From NCBI RefSeq assembly GCF_001544975.2, contig NZ_FCOG02000045.1, positions 1 through 52,452 on the forward strand: a stretch of 52,452 nt of DNA, read 5' to 3'. The translations under genes were made by a program, and so were the position numbers. The DNA is from Caballeronia arationis. Lineage in GTDB: Bacteria > Pseudomonadota > Gammaproteobacteria > Burkholderiales > Burkholderiaceae. The notes below the pieces were generated by a model. It ran no database searches, was not told where the DNA came from, and saw nothing but the letters and a program-made list of their open reading frames with translations. The first letter of the stretch is position 1. Each line of letters opens with the position of its first letter. Of this stretch, positions 51,932 through 52,452 are shown one piece after another.

Positions 51932-52378
51932 TTGCTTTCCCTCCGTTTAGATGGTTCTACAAACTCTCTTGTGAGGAGAGGCCAGGCGGAAGTCTGCCCG
52001 CTTGCGCGTCGGACAATGTCTCAGTCCGTATCCTGCCCATTACAGACAGGCGTTCGCTTCATCCGCGTTCCTTTACCCGCAGCACCAACAGCATTCCTTA
52101 CGGTTTGCCTGCCGTTATCGGCAGCGCTACGGGCTTACCCTGTTCCGCTTGAATTTCAGAACGAGGCCGACCCTTCCTGTGCGCCGACGGCTTTCTGTCC
52201 ATGAAGGCCTACAACACGAAGGCCGTTCCTTGCCGCGTACCATTTTGGTTCAAGCCTCTCAGCACATTTGGCTTGTTCTTTCTTAACGGCGCTTTTCAGA
52301 AGTTCACATGTGTTGGTCGTACTCGCTCGTCCCTAGATTCCTTGACTGAATTGATCTTGTAGCAGTCGAGTCAAGTTT

Positions 52379-52452
52379 CTACGCGGCGATTTTGACCTGA
52401 TCGCACCAGGTGTTAACGGCCTTCTCAGCGGTGCGGAAGCTGCGCTGCAAAG
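52379..52452 (-). CDS. C-terminal end of a possible transposase (cut by window edge)
   Basis: From the window edge the minus strand reads RSFRTAEKAVNTWCDQVKIA to a TAG at 52379-52381. The short sequence is compatible with the tail of an IS transposase just upstream of the intron, but it is too short to assign. Confidence 0.3.
   Translation of the reverse strand, partial: LQRSFRTAEKAVNTWCDQVKIAA

Larger units (their letters stand above)
50158..52322 (-). mobile_element. Group II intron (5' boundary approximate)
   Basis: The element runs on the minus strand. Its 3' part is clear: domain V (50198-50232), a domain VI-like hairpin (GGGCGCGGGTAACCGCGTCC) and the end CTACCCGAC at about 50158. The reverse transcriptase gene fills the middle. 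The 5' end is less sure: GTACGACC at 52322 resembles the usual GTGYG start; a GTGCG at 52406 is an alternative but lies within another reading frame. Both give a length near 2.2 kb, normal for a full intron. Mobility by retrohoming is known for the class. Confidence 0.7.

Noticed and set aside
1..52452. tRNA, rRNA genes or CRISPR arrays
   Set aside because: I saw no cloverleaf with a TTCGA-type arm, no rRNA core sequence and no regularly spaced direct repeats, though a tRNA scan could not be run.

Overview
The window is GC-rich, with short intergenic gaps and strong third-position G/C bias. Its gene content (methanol-dehydrogenase maturation genes, many SsuABC/TauABC-type sulfonate transporters, a family 2A encapsulin, a phasin, a GPR1/YaaH acetate transporter) fits a chromosome or megaplasmid of a Burkholderiaceae species in the Paraburkholderia/Caballeronia group. 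That assignment is inference from gene content and codon style, since no rRNA or tRNA gene is present.

Layout. (1) About 1-6 kb is a patchwork: a transposase end, a tandem pair of paralogous secreted proteins (the first apparently beheaded at the transposase junction), a bPH2-type membrane protein, a toxin relic, an 805-aa filamentous-haemagglutinin-type exoprotein and a dead IS6-type transposase. (2) About 6-11.5 kb, minus strand, is a tightly overlapping operon matching mxaR-S-A-C-K-L, the accessory and metal-insertion genes of PQQ methanol dehydrogenase, with a small secreted protein at its tail and no dehydrogenase structural gene in the window. (3) About 11.7-14.4 kb holds a large AAA+ ATPase, an esterase broken by one stop codon and the tail of an ABC permease. 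(4) About 14.5-42.5 kb is a sulfur-scavenging island: a RidA-like protein; tauABC; a rhodanese / serine acetyltransferase / small HTH / encapsulin shell / cysteine desulfurase cluster; SfnB/DszC-like flavoproteins; AhpD-like proteins; an LLM monooxygenase; a CmcJ-type oxidoreductase; two intact TauD-like dioxygenases and a TauD relic; and three more ABC cassettes. Several genes here carry a single lesion (two frameshifts, nonsense codons) or survive only as fragments. (5) About 42.5-44.4 kb is decayed or unassigned sequence with two small genes. (6) About 44.4-48.3 kb is an acetate/PHB set (acetyl-CoA synthetase, SatP-like transporter, phasin, Crp/Fnr regulator). (7) About 48.6-52.4 kb is again a patchwork: alcohol dehydrogenase tail, DUF1003 protein, ParE relic, a group II intron with its reverse transcriptase, and the end of another possible transposase.

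How the genes may work together: organosulfur compounds would be imported by the ABC systems and desulfonated by TauD/LLM/flavoprotein oxygenases. Sulfite would be reduced elsewhere, serine acetyltransferase would supply O-acetylserine for cysteine, and the encapsulated cysteine desulfurase would turn cysteine sulfur into stored sulfur, with the rhodanese as a possible sulfane-sulfur handler. The divergent tauA / rhodanese arrangement around a nested palindrome suggests that import and storage may be co-regulated. The strongest single item is the family 2A encapsulin cluster. The family itself is already described, but the adjoining island, an embedded HTH gene and candidate loading motifs deserve attention.
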